Below, piece by piece: positions 44,586 through 54,076 of a stretch of 64,000 bases of DNA; position 1 is the first letter of the stretch; each line of letters starts with the position of its first letter. The stretch comes from Teredinibacter turnerae T7901 (GTDB lineage Bacteria; Pseudomonadota; Gammaproteobacteria; Pseudomonadales; Cellvibrionaceae): assembly GCF_000023025.1 (NCBI RefSeq), contig NC_012997.1, positions 5,074,501 through 5,138,500 of the forward strand, read 5' to 3'. The notes below the pieces were generated by a model. That model had not been told where the DNA came from. It did not search any database and saw only the letters and a program-made list of their open reading frames with translations. The translations under genes were made by a program, and so were the position numbers.

Positions 44586-45920
44586 TTAACGAATGTACTG
44601 GTTGATAATCAACTCGTACAATTCTTGTTTACCACTGGTAACAGGTGGTTCGCCAGCGGCGTTACCGATTTCTGCCAATTGCTCCAAAGTCAGGCTGCCT
44701 GCTTCGAAGTCTGCACCCTTGCCAGAATCGAAGGTAGCGTAACGATCAGCACGCATTTTCTCGATAGGTGAGTTTTGCAGCAGGTTGTCAGCGATCATCA
44801 GGGCGCGAGCAAATGTATCCATACCGGAAATGTGACCGTAGAACAGGTCTTCCATATCGGTAGAGTTACGGCGAGCTTTCGCGTCGAAGTTAACACCACC
44901 ACCCTGGAAGCCGCCAGCGCGCAGGATAACCAGCATCATTTCAACAGTTTCGTTGATGTTGATTGGGAACTGGTCGGTATCCCATGAGTTCTGGTAGTCG
45001 CCGCGGTTGGCATCGATGCTGCCCAGCATGCCCGCGTCTGCAGCAACCTGCAGTTCGTGATCCATGGAGTGCTGCGCCAGAGTCGCGTGGTTGGTTTCGA
45101 TGTTCAATTTGAAGTCTTTGTCCAGACCGTGCGCGCGCAGGAAGCCGATAACGGTTTCGCTGTCTACGTCGTACTGGTGCTTGGACGGCTCCATTGGTTT
45201 GGGCTCAATGAAGAAGGTACCTTTAAAGCCCTGCGCACGTGCGTAGTCACGAGCCATGGTCAGGAAGCGGGCCAGATGCTCTTTTTCACGCTTCTGGTCG
45301 GTATTCAGCATACTCATGTAACCTTCGCGGCCACCCCAGAATACGTAGTTTTCACCGTCCAGCGCGATAGTCGCGTCCAGCGCGTCTTTCAGCTGAGCAC
45401 CGGCGTAAGCGACAACGTTGAAATCTGGGTTAGTGGACGCACCGTTCATGAAACGCGGGTTGGTGAACAGGTTGGAGGTACCCCACAGCAGCTTAACGCC
45501 AGACGCCTTCTGCTTTTCTTTCAGTACTTCAACCATGGTCGCAACACGATCGCTGAATTCAGCACGCGTAGTACCAGCTTCTTCCACCACGTCCACATCG
45601 TGGAAGCAGTAGTAAGGGGTACCCAGTTTAGTGATGAACTCAAACGCTGCGTCCGCTTTTTTCTTAGCGCGGGTGATTGCGTCTGGGCCTTCAAACCAAG
45701 GGTGACGACGGGTACCAGGACCAAAGGGGTCGCCACTGGTGTCACAGAAAGTATGCCAGTAGCAGGTGGCAAACTTGAAGAATTCTTTCATGGTGCGACC
45801 GGCAACTACGCGGTTTTCGTCGTAGTATTTAAACGCCAGCGGGTTGTCAGATTCCGGACCTTCGTAGGCGATCTTGCCTACTGTGGGGAAATATTCTTTA
45901 TCACCGATTAATACACTCAT
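44586..45920 (-). CDS. xylA: Xylose isomerase
   Basis: 444 residues, full length for class II XylA. Catalytic and metal-binding segments are seen: [13 protein letters not shown] (catalytic His), [30 protein letters not shown] (metal Glu), [18 protein letters not shown] and [15 protein letters not shown]. It converts xylose to xylulose in the cytoplasm. It is last in the xylB - mutarotase - xylA operon (38 bp from the mutarotase), with AAAGGTAG before the start. Confidence 0.95.
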   Translation of the reverse strand: MSVLIGDKEYFPTVGKIAYEGPESDNPLAFKYYDENRVVAGRTMKEFFKFATCYWHTFCDTSGDPFGPGTRRHPWFEGPDAITRAKKKADAAFEFITKLGTPYYCFHDVDVVEEAGTTRAEFSDRVATMVEVLKEKQKASGVKLLWGTSNLFTNPRFMNGASTNPDFNVVAYAGAQLKDALDATIALDGENYVFWGGREGYMSMLNTDQKREKEHLARFLTMARDYARAQGFKGTFFIEPKPMEPSKHQYDVDSETVIGFLRAHGLDKDFKLNIETNHATLAQHSMDHELQVAADAGMLGSIDANRGDYQNSWDTDQFPININETVEMMLVILRAGGFQGGGVNFDAKARRNSTDMEDLFYGHISGMDTFARALMIADNLLQNSPIEKMRADRYATFDSGKGADFEAGSLTLEQLAEIGNAAGEPPVTSGKQELYELIINQYIR

Positions 45921-45958
45921 AACACACTACCTTTGCGCACGAATAACGTTATTGGAAA

Positions 45959-46894
45959 TTAAGGTTGGTTTATTAGTCGCACACCACACCGGGTGCGCAG
46001 GGTTTGTCCCGGTGTTAGGGTCAGCAACCCGTCACCGGTGTTAAATGCATTGATCCCGCAAGTCATAGGCTCAATCGCAATTGATTGACGATCTGGCGGA
46101 ATGCACACCTGAATAAAGTTGTAGCCTAATTCACCGGCATCCTGCCACACTTCGAGACCAACCTTGTCTGCGGGGGACCACAAACGGGTACTCACTCGAC
46201 GCGAGGATTTTACATCCAAAAGACGAAAACAGTGGTCAAACTGTCGCTCTGCGATAGCTGCGGGCTCATCATACGCATCAAAGCGGGCCATTTCACCCGT
46301 CGGCAACATACGCTCGTTTACCTGTGCCGCTTCCACAGTGGGTAACTGCAACAGCATATCGCTGACCGACGTCCCATCTATGCAGAAGTAGGGGTGCCAG
46401 CCCAGGCCAACCGGTACCGGCGCCGCATGACGGTTAGTCACCTCGAACTCCATCACCAGCGCATTTTCTTCGAGGGTGTAATGCATAACCACATCGGCCG
46501 CAAACGGGTAGCCCGCATAGCTGCCATCCACTGGATAGCGCAACGAGACTGACGCTTTACCAGCGCCGTTTTGCAGATTCTCTGCGGCAGCGGCGAGGGT
46601 GTACAGAAACCCGTGCAAATTGTTGTTGCGCTCGGTTTCGTTCACCACAAACTGATAGCGATCACCGTTGTGCTCGTACGCACCACCGTCCATTCGATTC
46701 AGTGACGGATAGAGCGCAACACCGCGATAATAGTTGTTGTTGACCATGGCAGCGCGATCAGGCAAACCCGCCACCAGGTCCACCGTTCGACCACCAAGTG
46801 TCAATTGCAAGCCATTGATAAGCCCGCCGAATTCGGGCACCAGCTCTAAACGGCTGGCACCTGCGGCCAGCTCAACCGCATTGTAATCTTTCAT
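45959..46894 (-). CDS. Aldose 1-epimerase (mutarotase) family protein
   Basis: 311 residues of the galactose-mutarotase fold: LVPEFGGLINGLQL, YRGVALYPSLNRMDGG, NLHGFLY (first catalytic His), LGWHPYFCI (second His), and FIQVCIPPDRQSIAIEPMT (Glu). It equilibrates the alpha and beta anomers, here most likely of xylose for XylA. ATG 46894 is 13 bp after the xylB stop; the frame extends upstream inside xylB but that start has no support. Confidence 0.88.
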   Translation of the reverse strand: MKDYNAVELAAGASRLELVPEFGGLINGLQLTLGGRTVDLVAGLPDRAAMVNNNYYRGVALYPSLNRMDGGAYEHNGDRYQFVVNETERNNNLHGFLYTLAAAAENLQNGAGKASVSLRYPVDGSYAGYPFAADVVMHYTLEENALVMEFEVTNRHAAPVPVGLGWHPYFCIDGTSVSDMLLQLPTVEAAQVNERMLPTGEMARFDAYDEPAAIAERQFDHCFRLLDVKSSRRVSTRLWSPADKVGLEVWQDAGELGYNFIQVCIPPDRQSIAIEPMTCGINAFNTGDGLLTLTPGQTLRTRCGVRLINQP

Positions 46895-46907
46895 GAATTC
46901 GCTCGAC

Positions 46908-48398
46908 TCAGTTGGCGACTGGCAAGGCCTCAACCCAGGCGCTGTAGGCATCCTGGTATTGGGCAATCAATGCCGGATTAGGTTCGATCACGCCGGTTTT
47001 AGTCAGACCAGCAAACGCTTCAGCCGGGCTGTTGTAAAAACCGCAACCCATGGCTGCTGCGCGCGCAGCGCCCTCTGCGCCGTCGGTTTCGTACTCTTCA
47101 ACCGCCGCCTGCGTGGTATTGGCGAACGCGTGTGCAAATACTGGACTGAGAAACATATTACCTTTGGCCACGCGGACCACTTCAGCGCTGCCACCCATGC
47201 TCTTGAGTACGTCAAAACCCTGGTTGAGGGCAAACACAATACCTTCCTGCACCGAACGCACCATATGTCCCAGGCCGTGACGGTTCAATTCCAGCTTGGT
47301 GAATTGGGCACCAATATTCCGGTTTTGGAAAATGCGTTCAGCGCCATTGCCAAACGGGTGGAAAATCAAACCTTCACTGCCAACCGGCACGGCTTCCGCC
47401 GCTTTGTTCAACACATTGTAGTCGACGGGAGTGCCATCGAGACTCAGAACCTGACGCAACCAGCTGAATGAACGGCCGGCGCCGTTTACGCACACCAAAA
47501 CGCCATTGCGTTTGGCTTCTTCGCTGTCAGTAACATGCAAAAAGGTATTTACACGCTGCTTTTCGTCAGACGCGGGCTGATCGATAACCCCGTAGATAAC
47601 CCCGGAGGTACCGGCCGTCGCGGCAACTTCGCCCGGCTGCAACACATTCAGGCTGAATGCGTTGTTGGGCTGATCACCACCGCGATAACAAATTTTTACG
47701 CCAGGTCGCAAGCCAAGCTCGGCTGCGGCGGCGGCGCTGACTTCGGACTGTTCGCCAATACTGGGCACCAGATCAGGAATAACGTCCGCGGAAATGCCCC
47801 AGTGGGCGAGAAGTTTGTCGGCGACTTTCTGGTCTTTAAAGTCCCACAGAGTGCCTTCGGACAAGCCCGATGCCGTCGAGTTGATCACACCAGAAAGTTT
47901 CATCGCGACATAGTCGCCGGGCAGCATGATTTTGTGCACGCGGGCAAAGGTTTCAGGTTCGTTTTCCTGCACCCAACGCAATTTCGCCGCAGTAAAATTA
48001 CCCGGAGAATTCAGCAGGTGACCGAAACAGTAGTCGTTACCCAGTTCGTTAAATGCTGCATCACCGTAGGGTACCGCGCGGCTGTCACACCAGATAATGG
48101 CAGGGCGCAGTACTTGTTGCTCGCTGTCGACCATCACTAGGCCATGCATTTGGTAGGAAATGCCAATGGCTTCGATTTTGCTCGCATCGACGTTATCTGC
48201 GCTGAACAGCTTCTTGCTGCCCTCGACGATACAGTTCCACCAAGTCTCTGGGTTCTGCTCCGCCCAACCGGATTGAGGACTGGCGATTTCCAGTTCGGTT
48301 TCCGGATATTGGGTGGAAGCCAGTGCTTTTCCGCTGTTGCCATCGAGCACAGAAAGCTTGACCGATGAACTGCCGACGTCGATTCCAAGAAATAACAT
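46908..48398 (-). CDS. xylB: Xylulokinase
   Basis: 496 residues, FGGY kinase family. N-terminal LFLGIDVGSSSVKLSVLDG phosphate loop, ISYQMHGLVMVD substrate region, AIIWCDSRAVPY, and the C-terminal GGSAEVVRVAKGNMFLSPVF. It phosphorylates xylulose to xylulose 5-phosphate. First gene of the xyl operon, with AGGG before the start, and divergent (438 bp) from the NrtR-like regulator gene, which may bind between them. Confidence 0.94.
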   Translation of the reverse strand: MLFLGIDVGSSSVKLSVLDGNSGKALASTQYPETELEIASPQSGWAEQNPETWWNCIVEGSKKLFSADNVDASKIEAIGISYQMHGLVMVDSEQQVLRPAIIWCDSRAVPYGDAAFNELGNDYCFGHLLNSPGNFTAAKLRWVQENEPETFARVHKIMLPGDYVAMKLSGVINSTASGLSEGTLWDFKDQKVADKLLAHWGISADVIPDLVPSIGEQSEVSAAAAAELGLRPGVKICYRGGDQPNNAFSLNVLQPGEVAATAGTSGVIYGVIDQPASDEKQRVNTFLHVTDSEEAKRNGVLVCVNGAGRSFSWLRQVLSLDGTPVDYNVLNKAAEAVPVGSEGLIFHPFGNGAERIFQNRNIGAQFTKLELNRHGLGHMVRSVQEGIVFALNQGFDVLKSMGGSAEVVRVAKGNMFLSPVFAHAFANTTQAAVEEYETDGAEGAARAAAMGCGFYNSPAEAFAGLTKTGVIEPNPALIAQYQDAYSAWVEALPVAN

Positions 48399-48836
48399 GT
48401 TTTACCCTGTTTAGAAGAAGTGAAGTGAACCTAGAGAATGCTAATGCAACTAACGACGGCACCCTTAACTTGACAATCACCGCGTCTCAACAAAAGATTG
48501 GCTTTTGGCGGGTTAGGCGGGGGCAGCATTATACTCTTATTGTCGATTTGACCACAACAGAACCACGCGCTCCCGTTCTAAAAAGCTGTCGTATTTTACC
48601 TGTCTGCGGACAAACCGCGTTATTATGGCAAACTTGATTGCGGTTTTCTGCAGTCGCCCGGAGGCTTTTTCGCACCGCTAATGCCGTTTTAAGCCTGGTT
48701 TCGAGCCAGCACTCGGCCTATCGCATGCCAAAACCGGAAATATATAACATTCGGGCAACGGCTGCCCCGCCAATCTGTCGTTCACTTAACGACGGTCAAA
48801 TAATTAATCAGGACAAAACTCAGGGCTTTATTTAAC
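48399..48836. other. Divergent control region between xylB and the NrtR-like gene
   Basis: Contains no supported gene. It must hold promoters for xylB (minus) and the regulator (plus). A 9-mer, CCGTCGTTA in minus orientation, occurs both near 48451-48460 and near 48787-48795. Confidence 0.55.
48777..48793. promoter_or_regulatory. Palindrome upstream of NrtR-like gene
   Basis: GTCGTT-CACTT-AACGAC, a perfect 6-bp dyad with 5-bp spacer, 43 bp upstream of the GTG at 48837. Half of it (AACGACGG) recurs 50-60 bp upstream of xylB. Candidate autoregulatory and xyl operator. Confidence 0.45.
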
Positions 48837-49583
48837 GTGTCGCACAGCTTCGAACATGGTTCCGAAATAATCCAGGAAGACGAAGAACTCGAACCCTTTC
48901 CCCCGCCCGAAGGGGTGATGCGCGGGCTGTCTATCGACAACCTGATTTTTGGGCTCGATGGCAATGAACTGAAAATATTGCTGATTAAACACGGCGAAGG
49001 TATCCGCAAGGGACATTGGGCGCTGCCCGGAGGCTGGATTAAGCTCGAAGAAGACCTGCGCGAAGCGGCAACGCGTTTGTTGAAAGACCTCACCGGGATC
49101 AGCCACCCGTATCTCGAGCAGTTAAAAACCTTCGGTAAAGTTGATCGCTACCCGGCAGAGCGCGTGGTTACTATCGCTTATTATGCCCTGGTGAGTGCCG
49201 ACGATTACGCGTTGATGGCGGGCTTCAGCGCATCTGATGCGGCCTGGTACAACATTCACGACACCCCACCTGTGGTGTTCGACCACCAGCACATTCTCGA
49301 TTACGGCATCGACTTTTTGAAACATCAGGTACGACACAAGCCCATTGGCTTTAATTTGCTGCCCGAGAAATTTACCCTGCTGCAATTACAGGAATTGTAC
49401 GAGGCGATTCTCGATATCAAACTCGACAAGCCCAATTTCCGACGCAAAATCATGAAAATGAATCTGCTAAAGCCCTGCAATGAAAAGCAGCAGGGCGTTG
49501 CCCACCGCGCCGCCAACCTCTACCGCTTCGACAAAGACGCCTACGAGAAACTCACCGAACAGGGCTTTACGTTCGAGGTGTAA
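48837..49583 (+). CDS. NrtR-like Nudix-fold transcriptional regulator of the xyl genes
   Basis: 248 residues: a Nudix-like sensor (about 28-165) and a C-terminal winged helix (about 170-248, FTLLQLQELYEAILDIKLDKPNFRRKI). The Nudix box GWIKLEEDLREAATRLLKDLTGI has RLLKDL where hydrolases have REUXEE, so catalysis is probably lost and the fold serves as ligand sensor. Related regulators control pentose genes in several phyla. Position opposite xylB supports this. GTG 48837 is used; ATG 48918 is an alternative. Confidence 0.82.
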   Translation: MSHSFEHGSEIIQEDEELEPFPPPEGVMRGLSIDNLIFGLDGNELKILLIKHGEGIRKGHWALPGGWIKLEEDLREAATRLLKDLTGISHPYLEQLKTFGKVDRYPAERVVTIAYYALVSADDYALMAGFSASDAAWYNIHDTPPVVFDHQHILDYGIDFLKHQVRHKPIGFNLLPEKFTLLQLQELYEAILDIKLDKPNFRRKIMKMNLLKPCNEKQQGVAHRAANLYRFDKDAYEKLTEQGFTFEV

Positions 49584-49612
49584 TTGATTGAGGTCTAGTC
49601 GATCGAGGTGCC

Positions 49613-49636
49613 GCTGACGAAGGCACTACCGTCAGC
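49613..49636. terminator. Hairpin between convergent regulator and adaptor genes
   Basis: GCTGACG / CGTCAGC, 7-bp stem with a 10-nt loop, in the 60 bp between two convergent genes. No clear T-tract. Confidence 0.4.
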
Positions 49637-49643
49637 CACGGCC

Positions 49644-50717
49644 TTAGCGCACTTTCAACCGGGCGTCTTTCGCTATGCCCGATACAATCTCGATATTGAT
49701 CCCGTCGGAAAGCCCAGTCACCACCTCGCGGCGCTCAAATTCCTGTGGTGCCGTTTCCACCTCCACATAGGTTTTACCATTTTCCACTAACAGCAGCCGC
49801 TCGTTAATGGCGAGTACCTGGTCGGCACGATCGAGCACGATATCAGCGGTCGCGCTATATCCGGCACGCAGGAAGTGGTCTTTGCGCAGCGTCACTGCCG
49901 CGCGAATTTCAAATTTGATGGTGCCCTGGTCATCGACCCCCTGGGGCGAAATATATTCAAGCTTGGCTACAAAAGGTTCTTTTTCCATCGCGCCTATATT
50001 CAGCAGTAAATCCATGCCTTCGCTGATTTTACCCACTTCCGACTCGTCCACCGTACCCTCAAAAATCATGTCTTCCATATTGGCGACGGTGGCAATGGTC
50101 GTACCGGCGTTAAAGGTGTTGGTTTCCGTCACGAAGGTGCCTTCCTTCACCGGGATATCCAGAATCAACCCCTGCAGCGTGGCTTTTACCTGATTCGAAA
50201 TTTTGCCGGCTTTTTGCGATGCACCCTCGCGCACAATCGCCAGCGCGTTTTCGGCGGCGTCCAACTCTTCTTTTTGCAGATTAAAATCGTACTGGTATTT
50301 GTTGAACTCGAATTCGGGAATTAACTGGTCTGCAAACAGGCTTTTCTGCCGCGCCAACTCGGTGTTTGCATTGTCCAGCCGCAGTCGTGCCGTTTCAACC
50401 CGCGACTCTGCCGCCACCAGGCGCTCCATATTGGGGATGATTTGGATTTTCGCGATCAGCGCATCCTTCGCAATTGGCTGGCCAGCTTCGACATAAATCG
50501 TTTCCACCACACCGGATACCTGCGACTTTACCTCCACCTCTTTGCGCGGAATAATTTTTCCGGTCGCCACCGTTTTTACAACAATGTCCGTAACAAAGGG
50601 CTGCTGAGTCTCGTACACCACCGGCTTCTGTTGCGATTTCTGGTACAGAAAAACGGCCGTCCAGATAAACACCCCGACCGTAGCGACCCCAAAAAAGATG
50701 GCAATAAATTTCTTCAT
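49644..50717 (-). CDS. HlyD/MacA-type periplasmic adaptor
   Basis: 357 residues. One N-terminal membrane anchor (IAIFFGVATVGVFIWTAVFLY), a lipoyl half (VKSQVSGVVETIYVEAGQPI), a short coiled-coil hairpin (RLVAAESRVETARLRLDNANTEL...), and the second lipoyl and barrel domains. Ribosome site AGAGATAAC. Last gene of the ATPase - permease - permease - adaptor operon, 15 bp from the preceding gene. With an outer-membrane channel from elsewhere it would form a MacAB-like exporter. Confidence 0.85.
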   Translation of the reverse strand: MKKFIAIFFGVATVGVFIWTAVFLYQKSQQKPVVYETQQPFVTDIVVKTVATGKIIPRKEVEVKSQVSGVVETIYVEAGQPIAKDALIAKIQIIPNMERLVAAESRVETARLRLDNANTELARQKSLFADQLIPEFEFNKYQYDFNLQKEELDAAENALAIVREGASQKAGKISNQVKATLQGLILDIPVKEGTFVTETNTFNAGTTIATVANMEDMIFEGTVDESEVGKISEGMDLLLNIGAMEKEPFVAKLEYISPQGVDDQGTIKFEIRAAVTLRKDHFLRAGYSATADIVLDRADQVLAINERLLLVENGKTYVEVETAPQEFERREVVTGLSDGINIEIVSGIAKDARLKVR

Positions 50718-50731
50718 GTTGTTATCTCTTG

Positions 50732-51985
50732 TTATTCGTCCTGCAGGGCGATCACCGGATCGACCGCCGCCGCCTTCCTGGCTGGCAATACGGCGGCGAG
50801 AGCACCGGCAATGACCAGTACCAGCAACGCCACCAGCGCCGTAGAAAAATCAATTTGTGGATTAATAAAGGTGCCGGGCCCGGCTTGCGCGCGGCTGGCG
50901 AAGGTATCGATCAGTTGCAGTGTCAGCACCCCGGCGACCAGGCCGCTGTACCCGGCGACCACCGTAATCACCAGGGACTCCTGAAGCACCATGCCGACAA
51001 TCGAATTCGGTGTCGCGCCCAGCGCTTTGCGTACCCCGATTTCCCGGGTGCGTTCGGCAACGGTAATCAACATGATGTTTCCCACCCCCACCGCGCCCGC
51101 GATAATGGTGCCCACCGCCACAAACCAGCTAAACATTTTGATGCCGGTAAACAGGCCTTCCACTTTTTTAACGTCTTTGTGGGCGTTGTAGCTGCCGATA
51201 ACGCCCCAGTCCTGCGGGTGCACCTTGTGGCGCTCTTTGAGAACCGAGAGCACCGCTTGTTCAACCGCCTCCGGCTCAAAACCGGGCCGGGTGGTTAAGG
51301 TAAACACATGTATGCGGTCGCCTTGATTAAAGGTTTTACGCAGGGTGGAGTGGGGCAGGAATATCTTCGACATGTCCCGCTGCGCCCAGCCGTTGAGCGC
51401 CTGCGGCCGCACCACCCCGACCACTTTGAATTTCACACCGGCGACTTCAATCATCGCGCCAATGGGATTTTCATCTTGCGCAAACAGCACTTCCTGAACG
51501 CGCTCGCCAATCACCGCGACCTTGCGCAATTGCGCGAGATCCAACTCATTCAGCAGTCGCCCTGCAAGAAGGTCGTAGCCCTTGGTGACCATTTCCACGG
51601 GCCAGACACCCGAGGTCTCAAAAGAATCGTTGCGGCTGCCGTGCACCGTAAACTGCGACCCCATGCCGTTGCCGGGTGCGATAACATCCAAGCCGGGTAC
51701 CTGATTGCGAAGCGCAGCGATGTCGTCGTCATCCAAGCGGACACTGCGGCCTTTGGACAAGCCTTTGTAGGGCATGCTGGTGGGGCGGCCCGACCAGACG
51801 TAAATACCATTTTTGAGCGACATGCTGGCCTCGGCACCATTGCGCAGACCGTTGCCCACGCCGACCAGATTCACCAGCATAAAAATGCCCCAGAACACCC
51901 CAAACGCGGTGAGCAGGGTGCGCAGCTTGTGACGGCTGATACTGTCGTAAATTTCCTGCCAGAGATCCACATCGAACAACGGCAT
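50732..51985 (-). CDS. MacB-like ABC permease, second copy
   Basis: 417 residues. FtsX/MacB layout: first membrane helix (LLTAFGVFWGIFMLVNLV), a long periplasmic domain (about 45-280), then three helices (VAVGTIIAGAVGVGNIMLI, SLVITVVAGYSGLVAGVL, TALVALLVLVIAGALAAVL). ALGATPNSIVGMVLQESL is the coupling helix. Paralogous to the next gene upstream, with near-identical first 30 residues; the two should form a heterodimer. The start is 4 bp after the upstream stop. Confidence 0.88.
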   Translation of the reverse strand: MPLFDVDLWQEIYDSISRHKLRTLLTAFGVFWGIFMLVNLVGVGNGLRNGAEASMSLKNGIYVWSGRPTSMPYKGLSKGRSVRLDDDDIAALRNQVPGLDVIAPGNGMGSQFTVHGSRNDSFETSGVWPVEMVTKGYDLLAGRLLNELDLAQLRKVAVIGERVQEVLFAQDENPIGAMIEVAGVKFKVVGVVRPQALNGWAQRDMSKIFLPHSTLRKTFNQGDRIHVFTLTTRPGFEPEAVEQAVLSVLKERHKVHPQDWGVIGSYNAHKDVKKVEGLFTGIKMFSWFVAVGTIIAGAVGVGNIMLITVAERTREIGVRKALGATPNSIVGMVLQESLVITVVAGYSGLVAGVLTLQLIDTFASRAQAGPGTFINPQIDFSTALVALLVLVIAGALAAVLPARKAAAVDPVIALQDE

Positions 51986-51988
51986 CGG

Positions 51989-53245
51989 CTATTCCTCGCG
52001 CATGGCTTCGATGGGGAGAATTTTCGCGGCACGCATTGCCGGCGCCAGCCCGGCCAGGGCACCGCACACCACCAGCAGAATCACCGCCTTGGCCGCGATC
52101 CACAAGTCCACTTCCGGGCGCTCAAAATACGCCAGGTTTGCCTTGCTCGCTACCAGCGCCTGGTTCACCAGCTCCAGCAGGCCCACGCCCAACACCAGCC
52201 CCAAATAGCCAGCCACCGCAGTAAGCAACACAGATTCACTCAATACCATGAGCACCACGCTGGTCGGTGTCGCCCCCAGAGCTTTACGCACCCCAATTTC
52301 GCGGGTGCGATCTTTCACCGTAATAATCATGATATTGCTGATACCCACAATCCCGGCGGTGAGCGTGCCCAAACCGACAAACCAGATGAACACCCCAATG
52401 GCACCGAACACTTGCTCGACCTGTGCCATTTGGCGCGCGTAGTTAAACACGTTGATTGCCCGGGTATCGTCCGGCGACACCACATGGCGTTCGCGCAACA
52501 ACGCGACGACTTTTTCCTCGAACGCAATCGGGTCGAGGCCTGGTGCCGGGGTAAGGGTTATCTGGCCGATTTTGTTGGCTCGGCCAAAGGTTTTTTGGAA
52601 GGTGGACAGCGGTATGTACACCCGTTCAGACATGCGGCCTTCGTTGGCCTCATCGTGAAACACCCCCACCACTTGAAACACAATGCCATGGAAATTAATT
52701 TCCTTGCCGAGCGGATTCACGCCGCTCCCGAAAAGGCGATCGCCGACCACCGTGCCCACCAGGGCAACCCGTCTCGCATCGCGCTCGTCCAGACCGTTCA
52801 GGGTGCGCCCGTAAGGGTAATCAATGTACTTTTTAATCCGGAAGAAGTCGTCTGCCACCCCGTACACACCGAAGTTGGCCGACTGATTTTTGTAGGTGAT
52901 ATTGACCGTGCGCTGCCAGCGTTCGCCCGCACGATTTTCCGCCGAAATATATTGCACGCCCGCAATATTCTGCTGAACAGCGGCGATATCGTCTTCGGTA
53001 AACTCGATCAGCCGCCGAGGTGGTCTGCCGTGATAGGGCAGGGCGGTGCGCCCGGCACTGATCCAGATACTGGTGCGATCATCGCTGCCAAAACTGTTAT
53101 CGGACGCATTCGACAAACCGCGCCCGGCGCCCAACAACAAGATCAGCATAAACACCCCCCAGAACACCCCGAATGCGGTGAGGAAGGTGCGCAGCTTGTT
53201 CCTGCTCAGGCTGTAGTAGATTTCCTGTAGTCCGTCAAAAAACAC
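51989..53245 (-). CDS. MacB-like ABC permease, first copy
   Basis: About 418 residues. Same four-helix FtsX arrangement as its neighbour: LRTFLTAFGVFWGVFMLILLLG, then a periplasmic domain and helices around VGLGTLTAGIVGISNIMII and VLLTAVAGYLGLVLGVGLL. ALGATPTSVVLMVLSESV is conserved with the paralogue. The GTG at 53245 (FFDGLQEIYYSLSRNKLRT) fits the paralogue start; a GTG at 53266 that overlaps the ATPase gene is the alternative. Opposite strand carries a long unlikely frame. Confidence 0.86.
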   Translation of the reverse strand: MFFDGLQEIYYSLSRNKLRTFLTAFGVFWGVFMLILLLGAGRGLSNASDNSFGSDDRTSIWISAGRTALPYHGRPPRRLIEFTEDDIAAVQQNIAGVQYISAENRAGERWQRTVNITYKNQSANFGVYGVADDFFRIKKYIDYPYGRTLNGLDERDARRVALVGTVVGDRLFGSGVNPLGKEINFHGIVFQVVGVFHDEANEGRMSERVYIPLSTFQKTFGRANKIGQITLTPAPGLDPIAFEEKVVALLRERHVVSPDDTRAINVFNYARQMAQVEQVFGAIGVFIWFVGLGTLTAGIVGISNIMIITVKDRTREIGVRKALGATPTSVVLMVLSESVLLTAVAGYLGLVLGVGLLELVNQALVASKANLAYFERPEVDLWIAAKAVILLVVCGALAGLAPAMRAAKILPIEAMREE

Positions 53246-53249
53246 AGCG

Positions 53250-53930
53250 TCACCCGGCCGTGGCACGATCTTCGATTATCTGACCGTCTTTGAGGTGAAT
53301 TAAACGCTGTGTTTGCGCGGCAATCTCGTCTTCATGGGTGACGATAACAATGGTTTTGCCGCTGCTGTGGACTTGCTTGAACAAAGCCATGACTTCATCG
53401 GAAGTTTTGGAATCCAGTGCGCCGGTAGGTTCGTCGGCGAGAATCACCTGCGGGTCGGTGATCAGCGCGCGCGCCAATGCCACCCGCTGCTTCTGGCCGC
53501 CGGATAGTTCACCCGGATGGTGATTCGCTCGCTCCGCCAAACCGACGCGCTCGAGATACTCGAGTGCCATTGCATTGCGCTTTTTGCGAGAGACTTTCTG
53601 GTAATAGAGGGGGAGGGCAACATTTTCCTGCGCGGTTTTGAACGGCAGCAGATTAAACGACTGGAACACAAAGCCAAGATAGCGGTTGCGCAGTTGCGCG
53701 GCCTGGGATTCGCTCAATTTGCCAATCCGCTGCCCCGCCAGTTCATACACGCCACTGTCGTGGCGATCCAGCAAGCCGAGAATATTCAGCAGAGTGGATT
53801 TACCCGAACCGGAGGAACCCATAATGGAAACAAGCTCACCCTCGCGGATGGACAGGTCCAACCCCTTGAGCACTTGCAACCGCTGCGCCTCATCCCCGTA
53901 GGCTTTGCAGAGATTTTTGATCGTTATCAT
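53250..53930 (-). CDS. ABC transporter ATP-binding protein (LolD/MacB type)
   Basis: 226 residues. Walker [11 protein letters not shown]-loop FQSFNLLP, signature [15 protein letters not shown], Walker [15 protein letters not shown]-loop VTHEDEIA. It powers the two downstream permeases (gene order ATPase, permease, permease, adaptor). Substrates of such systems include peptides, lipids and small molecules; not predictable here. The start is ATG 53930. Confidence 0.92.
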   Translation of the reverse strand: MITIKNLCKAYGDEAQRLQVLKGLDLSIREGELVSIMGSSGSGKSTLLNILGLLDRHDSGVYELAGQRIGKLSESQAAQLRNRYLGFVFQSFNLLPFKTAQENVALPLYYQKVSRKKRNAMALEYLERVGLAERANHHPGELSGGQKQRVALARALITDPQVILADEPTGALDSKTSDEVMALFKQVHSSGKTIVIVTHEDEIAAQTQRLIHLKDGQIIEDRATAG

Positions 53931-54076
53931 TTGTTATCTTGTTGTTTACGCGAAGTCCGCGTGAAAATTTCTACAAACTGTATCGCATAATAACGACGTA
54001 CAAGTAACAAAAAGATAAAAGTCCCTTCCAGAAGATAGAACCAGGCAAAAAAAGCTACCCCAAGTACGGGTGCCAG

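Noticed and set aside
48638-48835. 65-codon plus-strand frame before the NrtR-like gene
   Set aside because: Different frame from the regulator, no conserved features, and it covers the likely promoter region.
51308-53230. 640-codon open frame on the plus strand
   Set aside because: It is antisense to two clear MacB-like permease genes, has no recognisable domain, and is His/Arg-rich as expected of an antisense shadow.
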